From Hyalella azteca (taxonomy: Eukaryota; Arthropoda; Malacostraca; Amphipoda; Hyalellidae), in contig NW_025941473.1 in assembly GCF_000764305.2 (NCBI RefSeq), positions 56,984 to 120,983 of the forward strand: a stretch of 64,000 nucleotides of DNA. Direction: 5' to 3'. The position numbers were made by a program, and so were the translations under genes. Of this stretch, positions 1 through 9,908 are shown piece by piece (positions within the stretch are counted from its first letter, which is position 1; every line of letters begins with the position of its first letter). The notes under the pieces are model-generated. The model was not told the DNA's origin. It was given only the letters and a program-made list of their open reading frames with translations, and searched no databases.

Positions 1-409
1 TTCTTAAAAATTCCCAAAAATACATATGGACTTTTCTGAGGTTCCAACAGGCAAAAAAAAATTAGAAACTGCTCTGTTTCATGGCTGAATCTTATCATCT
101 TCATATGCATCAGGGCCATAAGAAAGTTTTGATAATATGAAATTAAATCTTACATATGAAAATTTACCCCAAAACATATTCTTGTTACATAAGTGTAGCA
201 ATAGGTAAAAACCATCCTTAAAAATCACAATTATTCATGTTTTAATCTATAGAGCTCTACATTGCCATTTTCATTGTCAGAGGGTCTGTCAAAAATACAC
301 ATTTTCCTTAACTTATGCTCTATCCATCCTGTGCACCAAGTGTGCAGTACCATCAGCATCAAACGCCGTAATAATGGAGTTTGAGAATTTTTTGTTAACA
401 ACTTCTTAC

Positions 410-478
410 CTTCAAATATTCCATAAACAAGTTTAGGCTTATTTTAAAGGCTTTTGCAAGGGCTATTGTATGGCGTCT
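410..478 (-). other. exon-like open segment, unrecognised
   Basis: On the minus strand a 69-base segment is open for 23 codons. It is preceded by a good acceptor (TTTTTTCAG) and followed by AAG and a GTAAGA donor. The stretch just downstream on the minus strand also has short readable frames, but in a different phase. No family is recognised and no partner exon was found, so this may be chance or a scrap of a decayed transposon gene. Confidence 0.2.
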
Positions 479-1043
479 CTGAAAAAATTCCATAAGCTAT
501 ACCTATGCCAGGTGCCAGACGCAAAATAAAAGCGTCACGAATTACCCCTGGGAATGGGATAATTAGGGACAAACTTAATAAAACCTAATTTTAAAATGTT
601 TGAAGCATGCAGAGTGTACTCATCCATTACCTACTTGACTAGAATAGGAAAAAAATAAATAAAAATAATTAGTTTCTATCATGTCATTATATTAAAGTTG
701 GAGAATCGGAGTAATTCCTCCACCAATTTTACGTTTCGTTCAGGTTCACATTCAAGATATTTATTACTTATCATTTCATCAGGTTATCACCGAGTGGCGC
801 TTGATAGGCATGTGACTAAGTTCTGGTATGAATAGGTTACGGCAAAATAGTGCAAAGAGAGGGTTGTAATGAAACACTGCTACATTTCACATAAATTGGA
901 AAATTCAAGTTCACATCCAATGTTAACAAAAATCTTTAGCACTTGACATAGGTAATCTAAACACAATCAAAAGTCTGAAAACTACCAGTTTACATCATAA
1001 AAAGCATATAATTTTACCAGAAAATGTTGATACATTGCAGTTC

Positions 1044-1610
1044 CATTGAGCCGTACGACTGTTGTAAACGACCGTAACTCACGCACTCATTTACGGCCGT
1101 ATGTTCAGCGACCGTACCGCAGCTGTAGCCGCACGTTTGCAGCCGTATTCCAAGTGGTTGTACTGCCGCTGTAGCCGTGCAACCTCACGATCGCTATTCT
1201 TCATAACTATTGTGTCTTGCTGCTACAGATGCCTCACGGTCAGTCTGGCCGTAGGTTGTTTTACAACGACCGTACTTCGGAATAGTGGCACAGTCTTACT
1301 CGTCAATGATATTATTCCAAACTCGTTGCTGTACTACGGCTGAAGATGACTGACCGTACCGCTTCTTCTTGATGGAAATTGTGACCATATTGTACTGATG
1401 ACCGTACCAATGATAACTCCCAGTGTAGAAATTGAACTTAAATCTTCTGATGACATGCGTTATAATCATTTATCATTGTACAACTCGTGGCCCTCTCGCA
1501 TTGTGTCACGGCTGAGTCGCAGCTGTAGTGTTGATGTTGATTTTCTTGACATGCTCACCGGACTCTTGGCTGCTTCGATAAGTCCAGGTTCCTCGTGACC
1601 GTCAATGTTT
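1044..1610. repeat. degenerate CCGTA-rich repeat block
   Basis: The pentamer CCGTA, mostly as GACCGTA or GGCCGTA, recurs about ten times at irregular spacing between 1052 and 1400, with related CCGT forms to about 1610. The block is more GC-rich than its surroundings. It is open in short frames on both strands with no recognisable protein, so it looks like a decayed satellite or transposon end rather than a gene. Confidence 0.4.
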
Positions 1611-2865
1611 GAAAATGGTAACACCGCTGGCCTCACGGCCGCTAAATACAGTCCGCTGACTGCAGACCATGCTTGCGTGACAGTCACCTCCGTAGAACCA
1701 ACAACCCTTGGCGCCAATTTTGAGGTCCTTATATAGGGAGCAGTCATGCACAGTTAAGCCTATACCTACCCTCAAAGTGATGCCACGACAGTTGTGAGTT
1801 CCACAAGGTCAGCACCTTTGATACCCTCGCCATTTCAAACTATAAACAAACCCTCGGTCTAATGGTCTTGAGAACAATAGCACCTTATGCAAGCTTTACA
1901 CAGTTTTACCCCAAATTTGTGTAGCCTTCTCAACACTTTACTTGAAGTTTCTAATTTTCTCAACTTTCATAACTCAATTTACGAATTAATTCACCCACAG
2001 ACTGTGTTCTATAAAATATAATATAATTTCGAGACAGAATTACTGACAATCTAATCATACTAACATTACTCTAAAGTCCTCCTCTTTCTTTGTAGATGTG
2101 GATGTAGAATAAATGACATTTTCTGTAATTTCTATTTTCTGTATATCAATTTCCTATCATTTCCCATAATTTTCCCATCATCTTACTATAAAAATTCCCC
2201 ATGACTTTCCCATGAACTTCCATTCATTTCTCATAATTTTTGCATTATTTTTCATAATTTTTTATTCATCACTAATTCATCATTAATTTATAATTTATTT
2301 ATCAAACTTGAATTTATTCTGTTCAATACGGCCTTTTAGTGAATTTATACTATTCATATCTGTCAGTCACGCCCATTTTCCCCACCCTCCTTGATCAAAG
2401 TCTCAACCAAAATGTTTTATTTTATTATTAAGTTAGAATAGATAGCCTACAAGGCTACAACAAGAGCTTTCTAATCATGATAAATCATCTAATGGTAATA
2501 AAATCTATGAAATTGGCTCATAGGAAAAAACTAGAAATGATGGTTTTCCAATAAAAGTGACAAAATTGGTCCATTGCTGAGACAATTTAGTAAAGGAAAA
2601 ACTTTGTACCAAGCTTTTTCACTTCTATTTGTATTATTCCACTCATTTATATCAGGGTGCGTACCGGTATTTAGAAAAAAAAAATCCACGACTTTCCATG
2701 ACCTGGTTCTAGACTTCTAGTAATCTTTGAATGTTAACACGTTGACTGACGTATTGGTACATATGTGCACCACAAAATGTATTTCTCCAGGAGGTAGTGG
2801 TACATAATTCAGGTTGCCTAGAATCGGCCAAATCCAAGAACAAAAAAGGCCGATAATTCAAAGTA

Positions 2866-2892
2866 CAGTAAGCGCAATAAAAACTGGCACCT
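2866..2892. repeat. left terminal inverted repeat of the Tc1 element
   Basis: 27 bp, pairing with 4253-4279 with three mismatches. The preceding TA at 2864-2865 is the target duplication. Confidence 0.92.
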
Positions 2893-2970
2893 AAAAAATA
2901 AAATGTGAAATTCATCTACAAAGCCTAATGAAGGTGAAATAAAAAATAAATAATTACCTTAAAATTTGTT

Positions 2971-4022
2971 TTAATACTTAGTCATTTGACCTTTTGCCTT
3001 CAGGACCCTCTCAAGGCGATTTGGCATACTCCTGGCTAAGTTTTCAAAATATTGAACGTCCATCTCCTGAATCCAGACTCGTTTAATTTCCTTTTTTAAT
3101 TCTGGAAGCGATGTCAAATTCTCAATTCTCAGCTTACTCTTCATGTGTTTCCATGCATTCTCGGTGGGATTAAGATCAGGGCTATTTCCACACCATTCCA
3201 GGACCTCAAACCCTTCTCTGCAAGGAAAGTCTTCACTTTATTGGACATGTGGCAGGGAGCCTTGTCATGCATGAAAATTGATGTTCCATGAATTTCATAG
3301 GGCAGCACCAAATGATCCTTTAAACACTCGATGTAGCGATCACCATTCATTGTGTCGTTTTTTGGGAGGAAATACAAACCCCCTCTAACCATAAGGCCAC
3401 TGAAACAGCCCCAAACCATGACAGATTCAGGATGTTTCACAGTTTTAGATGTGTACTTGGGGGCAAAAGGGTCAGAGCCACTAGGCCTACGGACCCTTTC
3501 CCTTCGGTTGGAAAACATCTGAAACGTGCTCTTGTCGCTCCACATCACTTTTAACCATTGCTCAGGTCTCCAATGAAGATAACGACGGGCAAAATTCATT
3601 CTTTGCTTCACCATACGGGCATTGAGAAGGGGTTTACGTGCCGCGACCCTGCAAGGTAGGCCTAGGTCTTTTTGCAGGCGATGCTGCACAGTACGGACAG
3701 ACACCTGCTGAAGCAACATCGGATGATATTTTTTCAGTTGGACTGCATTAAATTTTGGATTAATGGTAACTTCACGCTTTATAAGCTTGTCAGTCATTTC
3801 TGAAGTCTTTTTAGGTCTCCCAGACCCCACTTTCCTCTTCGGCACCACCCCAGGTGTCAACTTTTTTTGTGCTGCAAGGACCATAAAGATGGACCTGCGG
3901 CTCCTCCCCGTACGTTCACAAATGTTTAAAATACTCACTTTTTCTTCACGTAATGTCATAATGCGCACTTTTTCCGCAAGTGAGAGGTGTTTAGGGGCCA
4001 TTGTAATCAATTGCACTTTCAC
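2971..4022 (-). pseudogene. Tc1-like transposase, one frameshift
   Basis: Cut-and-paste transposase acting on the element's own ends. The first frame (3141-4022) has an N-terminal helix-turn-helix, the GRPKKT linker at residues 68-73, a second HTH (VSVRTVQHRL), then the catalytic domain with D163 in MWSDKSTF, VMVWGCFSG, and D253 in MHDKAPCH. The frame shifts by one base near 3205-3212 (about residue 271). The +1 frame then carries SPDLNPTENAW with the third catalytic residue, Glu, and runs to a TAA at 2971-2973. With one residue restored at the break the D-to-E spacing is 34, defining DD34E. Full length would be about 350 residues, normal for Tc1. A start at Met8 (MAPKHLSL) is more typical of the family than the upstream Met. 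As it stands it cannot make active enzyme. Confidence 0.95.
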
Positions 4023-4252
4023 AAGGACGTTTATTCAAAAAAACGTGTTTTCACTGAAAAATCGGGCCTAGCGCGCATAGAAACATACACCTGCTACAAA
4101 CACAAAACGGCAAGTAACGTATCGCCGAGTGACTGGCAACACTCATCAGGGTCTCTGTAATTGCCAGAAACCTCCTTTAGTAGATTGCGATATTTACAGC
4201 AGCTTAAACGCAAATGAAATTGACCGCGCTAAAACAGTGAAAATGGATGGAA

Positions 4253-4279
4253 GGGTGCCAGTTTTTATTGCGCTATCTG
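4253..4279. repeat. right terminal inverted repeat of the Tc1 element
   Basis: Reverse-complement partner of 2866-2892, followed by TA at 4280-4281. Confidence 0.92.
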
Positions 4280-5355
4280 TATACTAGTTTATTTGTAGGT
4301 TCTGCTATAAAAATTCCATTTATTTTCTTTTTGCAGTATGTAAAATTTCATCAGGAAGATTAAATTTTAGCCGGCCAACGCAATTGAGAAAAACTATCAT
4401 GGAATTTGTCAGGAAAATGACCGTCTGGCAACCCTGCTTAAAAAAAAGAACAAAAAACTGAAATAATAGTACAAGATGAAGCAATCGTAGTCAACGTGTT
4501 AATTGAAAAGAGAGTAGTTGGAGCAGCTGAACCAAATGTTGCCAGTCTGCCAGAAAGTGTACAAGAATAACAAGATGTGTATCAAACCTATGCATGCCCT
4601 TGTATATTTATTTGATCTTACAATTTTATTATGAATCCATTTTTCTCCACTGGTTCCAAATGGAACCACTAGGCATTAATGGGTTAACACACACAGCACA
4701 GAAAAACAATTCATTTTATACACCATTTATTTGCAAATTCCATGACTTTTCATAACCTGAAATGAAATTCCACAACTATCCAGGCCTGGAAAATGGATAA
4801 TCATGTTCCATGATTTTCCACGTATTCCATGACAGGGAACACTCCCTGTTATACGCATTTTTATAAAATTTACTCTCTTTTCAGCCATATAATTTTCACT
4901 AGGATCAGAGGAAACATTTTTTTTGTGCACACAGCACACAAGTCCTAACTCCTAAGATTAAGAATAGGTATTAAAATGACTTTTTGAGAAGATTGGATTA
5001 GCTATTTGGTTACTGGTTAAGAAAAGCTTTACTGCAGGTAAACAAAACAATCAGCCTGAATCAGGTTCAGGTCCTACACATCATAGGGTAAATGCAGTAT
5101 ATTCCGACACATTAAGGACGCATCGCGAAATGAAAAACTAAAAAAAAAATAACCGTAAGCATTACTTGAGTTCTGTTTGCTTTACGTGATTCTCAAAATA
5201 CCGCACTACGCGCCAGCAACAATAAAACGTCACAAAGTGTTGCCATGTTTATTTAAAAGCCTTTAGAATGCAAACCTACCAAATCCCTATATTTCGACGA
5301 GCGACGCTGTGTGTGACTAAATTCAGCATGTTGTGAGACAAATTCCGGCCGCGCA

Positions 5356-6333
5356 CAGAGATGCAAAAAAACGTTTTTTTTCCAGAGTGTTTTTTTAGTG
5401 AAAAAACATTTTGTTGTGTTTTTTTTTTGTTTTTAATTGTTTTTTTTCTTTCGTGTATTTATTTGGGATCAATATATCTATACCCTTAATATACATTGAA
5501 ATGATGTGTTTTTAAATCTTATTTAACATATCTCATGTGTGATTTATAATTTATCAAGCCTAATACTTCTAGTTCAAAGCTTAAAAGGGTAAATAAACAA
5601 ATTTTTCATTTCCTTATTGTACTCAAATATCAAAGTATGCAAATAATACAAAAAATAAATATTTTCAAAGCATTCCATTTTCAGTCACTCACCATGACCT
5701 ACGAGTCTAAGACTATGACTCAGTCCCTCCCAACCAGATACCAGACTCTGATATCAAAATCTGTAGAAAAAATAAAAGCATCTAAAAAAAGTACTCCATT
5801 TCAAGTAAACATATTGAAGTCACTTGTGGTATGTGACGTGGGTCACGTGCCTCATTGAGTCGGCATCACTCACCATGACTCGTGAGGCATGATTCACTCA
5901 GAGTCACTATCACTTATCACTGTATCACCAAGACTTGGAAGAGTATCTTCTTGTTGATCTCCATCAGGGTCATGAACATCATCCATGTCCATATGGCTGT
6001 CAGTGTCACTGTCTGACTTGTTTTGATGCTCTTGGTTTAAGCCTGCAGTTGTTAACAATCACAGCCATTTTTCTGAGGCTGATGGCAATGCAGCAGGTTC
6101 ATTATCGTCATTCAATGATATTAGGAATTTTAAGATACAGCATAGACCTGTCAGTGCTGTCACCTATCATCCTGTGGCCCTCAGGTAAAGTGATTATGGA
6201 TTTATTTGCATTTATTTATGTTTAAAAAAAAAAAAACAATAAAAAAACATGTTTTTTTAGGCTGATGTTTTTTATTAAAAAAATTTGTTTTTATTAAAAA
6301 AAACATGAGTGTTTTTTTTACGTCGCATCTCTA
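5356..6333 (-). mobile_element. hAT transposon, 978 bp, intact 8-bp target duplication
   Basis: Ends read CAGAGATGC at 5356 and, reversed, TAGAGATGC at 6333, the C/TAG-start typical of hAT inverted repeats. The 8-bp GCCGCGCA is duplicated on both sides (5348-5355 and 6334-6341), exactly the hAT target-site length. The interior near both ends is rich in A and T runs. A short remnant of a coding frame on the minus strand suggests an internally deleted copy of a once larger element. Confidence 0.82.
5894..6163 (-). pseudogene. acidic C-terminal remnant of a transposon ORF, inside the hAT copy
   Basis: One minus-strand frame of about 90 codons, with a single internal TGA, ends in an acidic Ser/Asp tail (NKSDSDTDSHMDMDDVHD, ending VISDSDSE then TGA). 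The composition is far from what an AT-rich non-coding stretch would give. Its position inside the hAT element suggests the tail of that element's protein, but no catalytic motif remains, so the assignment is by context. Confidence 0.45.
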
Positions 6334-6665
6334 GCCGCGCATCAAACTCTACTAGCTAATACATAATTCCGACATCCTTGTGTTCAAATTCCGATTGCTG
6401 TGTGAGCTGTATTGGAATACGACATGGCTTTGAATTAGAATACTATTGAATATTGAACACTACTTAATTAGGCTTTTAATTAACAGCTATTAAGCTTTTA
6501 ATTAAGAAAATTTTAATTTTTGCACACAGCTTGGAACAAACTGTGTGTGTCCAATTCAAGTTGTGTCGGAATTAGTTTTTATGTGTCTAAATCCATTTCT
6601 TAACCAAATGTCTTACCTAATCATCTATTAATTTATTTACCACTTGAAATCCGCTAATACAAGTA

Positions 6666-6916
6666 GGGTAAACGCGGTATATTCCGACATTGTAGGTAAT
6701 TCCGTCACCTCTCCAGCTTTTCCTTTATATTAAGCTTTGTTTTAGTTCCATGCGTTAATATGGCAACATTTTGTGACGTTTCATCGTTGCTGACGCGTAG
6801 TGAAGTGTTTTGAGAGTCATGTGAAGGCAACAGAACTTACGTAATGCATACGTTTTTTTTATAGTTTTTCATTTCTCGATGCGTCCTTAAAGTGTCGGAA
6901 TATACCGCGTTTACCC
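6666..6916. mobile_element. TA-flanked MITE, 251 bp (Tc1/mariner type)
   Basis: Both ends read GGGTAAACGCGGTATATTCC inward, with TA on both flanks (6664-6665 and 6917-6918). There is no coding capacity. The same ends, slightly diverged, occur at 5086 and 8484, so the family has at least two insertions here. TA duplication with short ends fits a non-autonomous derivative of a Tc1/mariner-class transposon. Confidence 0.82.
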
Positions 6917-7139
6917 TACCTAGACTTAAAGTATTCCTAATATATTCACAGACATATTTGAAAGTCTCAAACCATAATAGCCTATTCTTTCTACAAAAAC
7001 AGTTTAATGAGTTTATCACTATTTGGTACTAGTATGGAATATATCTACTTGGCGAGCGGCGACTGAATTTTTCGAGCCGTGGTTTTATGGATTTGCCAGC
7101 CGTGATTCCATTTCTACGAGCCGTGATTCTATTTCACTG

Positions 7140-7321
7140 CATAGTGGCAAACCAGAACTTTTTTAGAATCAGTTCATTTTTAATTTCCTCATTTACTCAA
7201 GATTCAAACAAATTTCTTAAGTATTATAATGCTGGTATCCAGGATACTTTACTGGTCTACTTATAGGACTCGAAAATGAACTTGAGGGAGAGTCTAAAAA
7301 ACTCTCTGCTTTGCCACTATG
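7140..7321. mobile_element. hAT-type MITE, copy 1, 182 bp
   Basis: It starts CATAGTGGCAAACCAGA and ends, reversed, CATAGTGGCAAAGCAGAG. The 8-bp TTTCACTG is duplicated at 7132-7139 and 7322-7329. An 8-bp duplication with a short terminal repeat is the hAT pattern. There is no coding frame. Two more copies are at 7980-8252 and 8515-8696. Confidence 0.87.
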
Positions 7322-7427
7322 TTTCACTGAGCCGTGAATTCCATATCTCGGCCATGAAAAGCCATTTACGAAGTGCGAATGCAAATTTATTTACAAAGTT
7401 TATGCACGTGTTACCCCAAATCTCCAA

Positions 7428-7607
7428 TTTTACCCTTAAACAGTCAAACGGCAACAATAAAATTTGTCTCTACTGTAAGTTCAGCACGTGTTAATATACA
7501 GTCTGACCGCTTTGACATTTTACCCTTAAACAGTCAAACGGCAACAATAAAATTTGTCTCTACTGTAAGTTCAGCACGTGTTAATATACAGTCTGACCGC
7601 TTTGACA
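7428..7607. repeat. perfect 90-bp tandem duplication
   Basis: The 90 bases from 7428 recur from 7518 with no difference seen by eye. Because 90 is a multiple of three the open frame across it carries a repeated 30-residue block, but no function is implied. Being exact, it is a recent duplication or an assembly artefact. Confidence 0.9.
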
Positions 7608-7979
7608 TGACCGCAACTATGCGCGATCTTCAACAAACGTTTTGTTCATTTGTTTACATTACGATGTTTATGTTTTTTCTGCAAGATATTTTTGGCGGAA
7701 ACGGTAAAGCAATGCGGATTGCGGAAGTTGAAAATTTTATGAAATGACATGTTTGCGAAGTGCAATCCGCGATTTTTTAATCAAACAAAAATTTATGACA
7801 TTCGAGCCACGAAATTTCATACCTACTGAAATTATATGATATTAGAGCCGCGATATTTCAGACAAAAATAGGACTTTTCCAGACTAGATTTGGTAGAGGC
7901 ATAGGCCTAGACTCTAGAGCAAAGTCAACTATCAACTTTGACACATTTTTCGATGTTCTCACTGGGTAGTCTGACTCTG

Positions 7980-8252
7980 CATAGTGGCAAAGCAGAGAGT
8001 TTTTTAGACTCTCCCTCAAGTTCATTTCTGAGTCTTATAAGTAGACCAGTAAAGTATCATGGATACCAGCATTATCATACATAAGAAATTGGTTCAAGTC
8101 TTGAGTAAATGAGGAAATTAAAAATGAACTGATTCTAAAAAATCTCTGGTTTGTCACTATGATTATCATACTTAAGAAATTGGTTTAAATCTTGAGTAAA
8201 TGAGGAAATTAAAAATGAACTGATTCTAAAAAATCTCTGGTTTGTCACTATG
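7980..8252. mobile_element. hAT-type MITE, copy 2, inverted, with its end duplicated
   Basis: Inverse orientation to copies 1 and 3. The element would normally end at 8161 (TTTGTCACTATG), but the last ~90 bases are repeated in tandem (8162-8252). Flanks TCTGACTCTG (left) and TCTGACTG (right) look like a diverged 8-bp target duplication. Confidence 0.8.
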
Positions 8253-8514
8253 TCTGACTGTCTGGGTGATGTGCACTGTCTCTCTTTGGATCACAACATT
8301 TTCCCGCCAGACGGCCCAAACCTAGTTTTTTGGCGCACAAAGGTATGAAGTCACTATTTCAATTTTCAACCATCAACGAATGCGCAGAACTAGGTAAGAC
8401 AAAGCTTAATATAAAGGAAAAACTAGAGGTGTCAGAAATTTCAGAATTACCCATAATGTCGGAATATAGCTACCGCATTTACCCTAACACATGTCCTAGA
8501 CCTAGAGTACTCCT

Positions 8515-8696
8515 CATAGTGGCAAACCACAGCTTTTTTAGAATCAGTTCATTTTCAATTTCCTCATTTACCCAAGATTTAAACAAATTTCTTAAGTATG
8601 ATGATGCTAGTATCCAGGATACTTTACTGGTCTACTTATAGGACTCAAAAATGAACTTGAGGGAGAGTCTAAAAAACACTCTGCTTTGCCACTATG
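8515..8696. mobile_element. hAT-type MITE, copy 3, 182 bp
   Basis: Same orientation and length as copy 1, with CATAGTGGCAAACCACAG at the left and CTCTGCTTTGCCACTATG at the right. A shared TACTCCT lies on both flanks but is displaced by a few bases on the right, so the duplication is imperfect. It sits just outside the TA-flanked end at 8484. Confidence 0.8.
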
Positions 8697-8699
8697 GAC

Positions 8700-9670
8700 T
8701 ACTCCTATAACCCACCCTTCTACTTCTAGCCTAAGCCAACTTTGATCTGTATTGAAGTCATGAAGTGTAATATGAAAAACAGGAACATTGACCATGAAAC
8801 AGAGATCAGGATTCACCAATTCAGGAGCCCCTGCACTGCAGTCCTAGTCTGCAGATGCAAAAATTGTGTCTAGAACCAGCTAGTAGCTAGACTACCTAGG
8901 TAGTCATTGTAATTGATCGTTTCAATCCATTATCCAATTAGTCACGTTTAGAATGAGGATTAATGGATCATGAATTAAGTTTAAGTAACACTGTAACAGG
9001 CCAAGCTAGGCTGGATAAGATAAATTTAAATATTACGTACAGCTTGAGGTACAGACGTGCATGGCAACAGACGAACAGGTCACCAGGTGAAGAAGAAAAA
9101 CTTCACCTGACCGCCTCAATTTTCATGCGAGAAGGAGTTGCCACTTGCCGGGTGACACGAAACCCTTTCTTTACACATCGTTATCTCATAAACAAAGAAT
9201 AAAATTGCTATTCGTGAATAATTTGAGTTACCACGAGCAGTTTTAAACAAAAAATATTGAAACTAATTATAACTTTCAACCACAAACGTTTCACAATCCT
9301 AAGCTCATTTTCCTATTTGCTTGGGAATTAGGCTCAAAACGCACTTCGTTTTCACGACAATGAAAGTAAGTCGGAATGAAAATTTGGATAATATTTTATA
9401 GTATTATGCAATAATATAGTACCACAATTGAGAAAAACATTTATTTTTTGAAATGCATCCTAAAACACAGTTCATATAAGATTAACATTTTTGATGCAGA
9501 TACCAAAGATTTCAAAAAGCAATCAACCCAAATCATGTATCAATGTAAAATTTGAAACATTTTAATACAAACAAAAATATGAAAAAGTCGTCTATAAATA
9601 TTTAATAAAAGCGAAAGAACAAAAAATTACAACGTACGTTGCACGCAAATGACGCAATGCGACTTTCGTT
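8700..9670. other. no supported gene
   Basis: AT-rich sequence between the MITE cluster and the small gene. An 80-codon open frame at 8963-9202 has no recognisable domain and no splice context. Confidence 0.6.
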
Positions 9671-9677
9671 AATTAGT

Positions 9678-9683
9678 TTTATT
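9678..9683 (-). terminator. candidate polyadenylation signal AATAAA
   Basis: Read on the minus strand, AATAAA lies about 225 bases after the stop codon of the small gene at 9909-10814. It is the nearest canonical hexamer seen downstream of that stop. Confidence 0.4.
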
Positions 9684-9908
9684 CCTTTAAAAAATAATCC
9701 TCTACGGCGTTGAAGCATCCTAGTAGCAAATATTCAAGTTTAAAGCTTCAATTAATTCCTCACATCTAAATCCGTCAAACACGTATAGCGCGCCGTTGTT
9801 CTTATTAAACTTGATAGTACTGAACGTGTTGTTAGTTTGGTTACGATACAAGCTGGCTACACGAAGCAGGTTACGATAATATCGACGATAATACACTTCG
9901 TGTTTAAT

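Larger units (their letters stand above)
2866..4279 (-). mobile_element. Tc1/mariner (DD34E) transposon, 1414 bp
   Basis: The element is bounded by 27-bp inverted repeats (2866-2892 and 4253-4279), which start CAGTAAGCGCAATAAAAACT and CAGATAGCGCAATAAAAACT and differ at three positions. It is flanked on both sides by TA (2864-2865 and 4280-4281), the expected target duplication. It carries one transposase gene on the minus strand, which is frameshifted. The near-identical ends and single main lesion indicate a fairly young but dead copy. Confidence 0.94.
2734..4502. mobile_element. piggyBac-type TTAA MITE split by a Tc1 insertion
   Basis: TTAA at 2734-2737 is followed by CACGTTGACTGACG. The reverse complement of the other end (TTAA at 4499-4502) reads TTAA then CACGTTGACTACG. 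TTAA target duplication with inverted ends is the piggyBac hallmark. Removing the 1.4-kb Tc1 copy leaves about 350 bases, MITE size. No piggyBac transposase is visible inside. A second TTAA followed by CCCATTAATGCC (reversed) lies near 4684 without a clear partner. Confidence 0.5.
2653..4848. mobile_element. CAGGG-ended composite transposon, tentative
   Basis: The left edge reads CAGGGTGCGTACC and the right edge, reversed, CAGGGAGTGTTCC, followed on both sides by sequence rich in 'CCATGACTTTCC'-like motifs. Flanks TTATAT and TTATAC could be a degenerate target duplication. A further CAGGGTTGCCAGACGG end (reversed) lies at 4426-4436, so the pairing of ends is not certain. The block contains the TTAA-flanked element and the Tc1 copy listed separately. 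Confidence 0.3.
5086..8484. mobile_element. possible larger TA-flanked element carrying nested insertions
   Basis: The left end (GGGTAAATGCAGTATATTCC from 5086, after TA) and the right end (reversed: GGGTAAATGCGGTAGCTATA, to 8484, followed by TA) belong to the same family as the MITE at 6666-6916. The first ~165 bases of the left arm match that MITE's right arm at roughly 80 percent by eye. The two ends have the two different subterminal sequences expected of one element's opposite ends. Nested inside are the hAT copy, the MITE and two smaller MITE copies. Two unrelated broken copies would look similar, so the unity of the element is an inference. Confidence 0.4.

Noticed and set aside
3763..4071. 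102-codon plus-strand ORF
   Set aside because: Antisense shadow of the Tc1 transposase.
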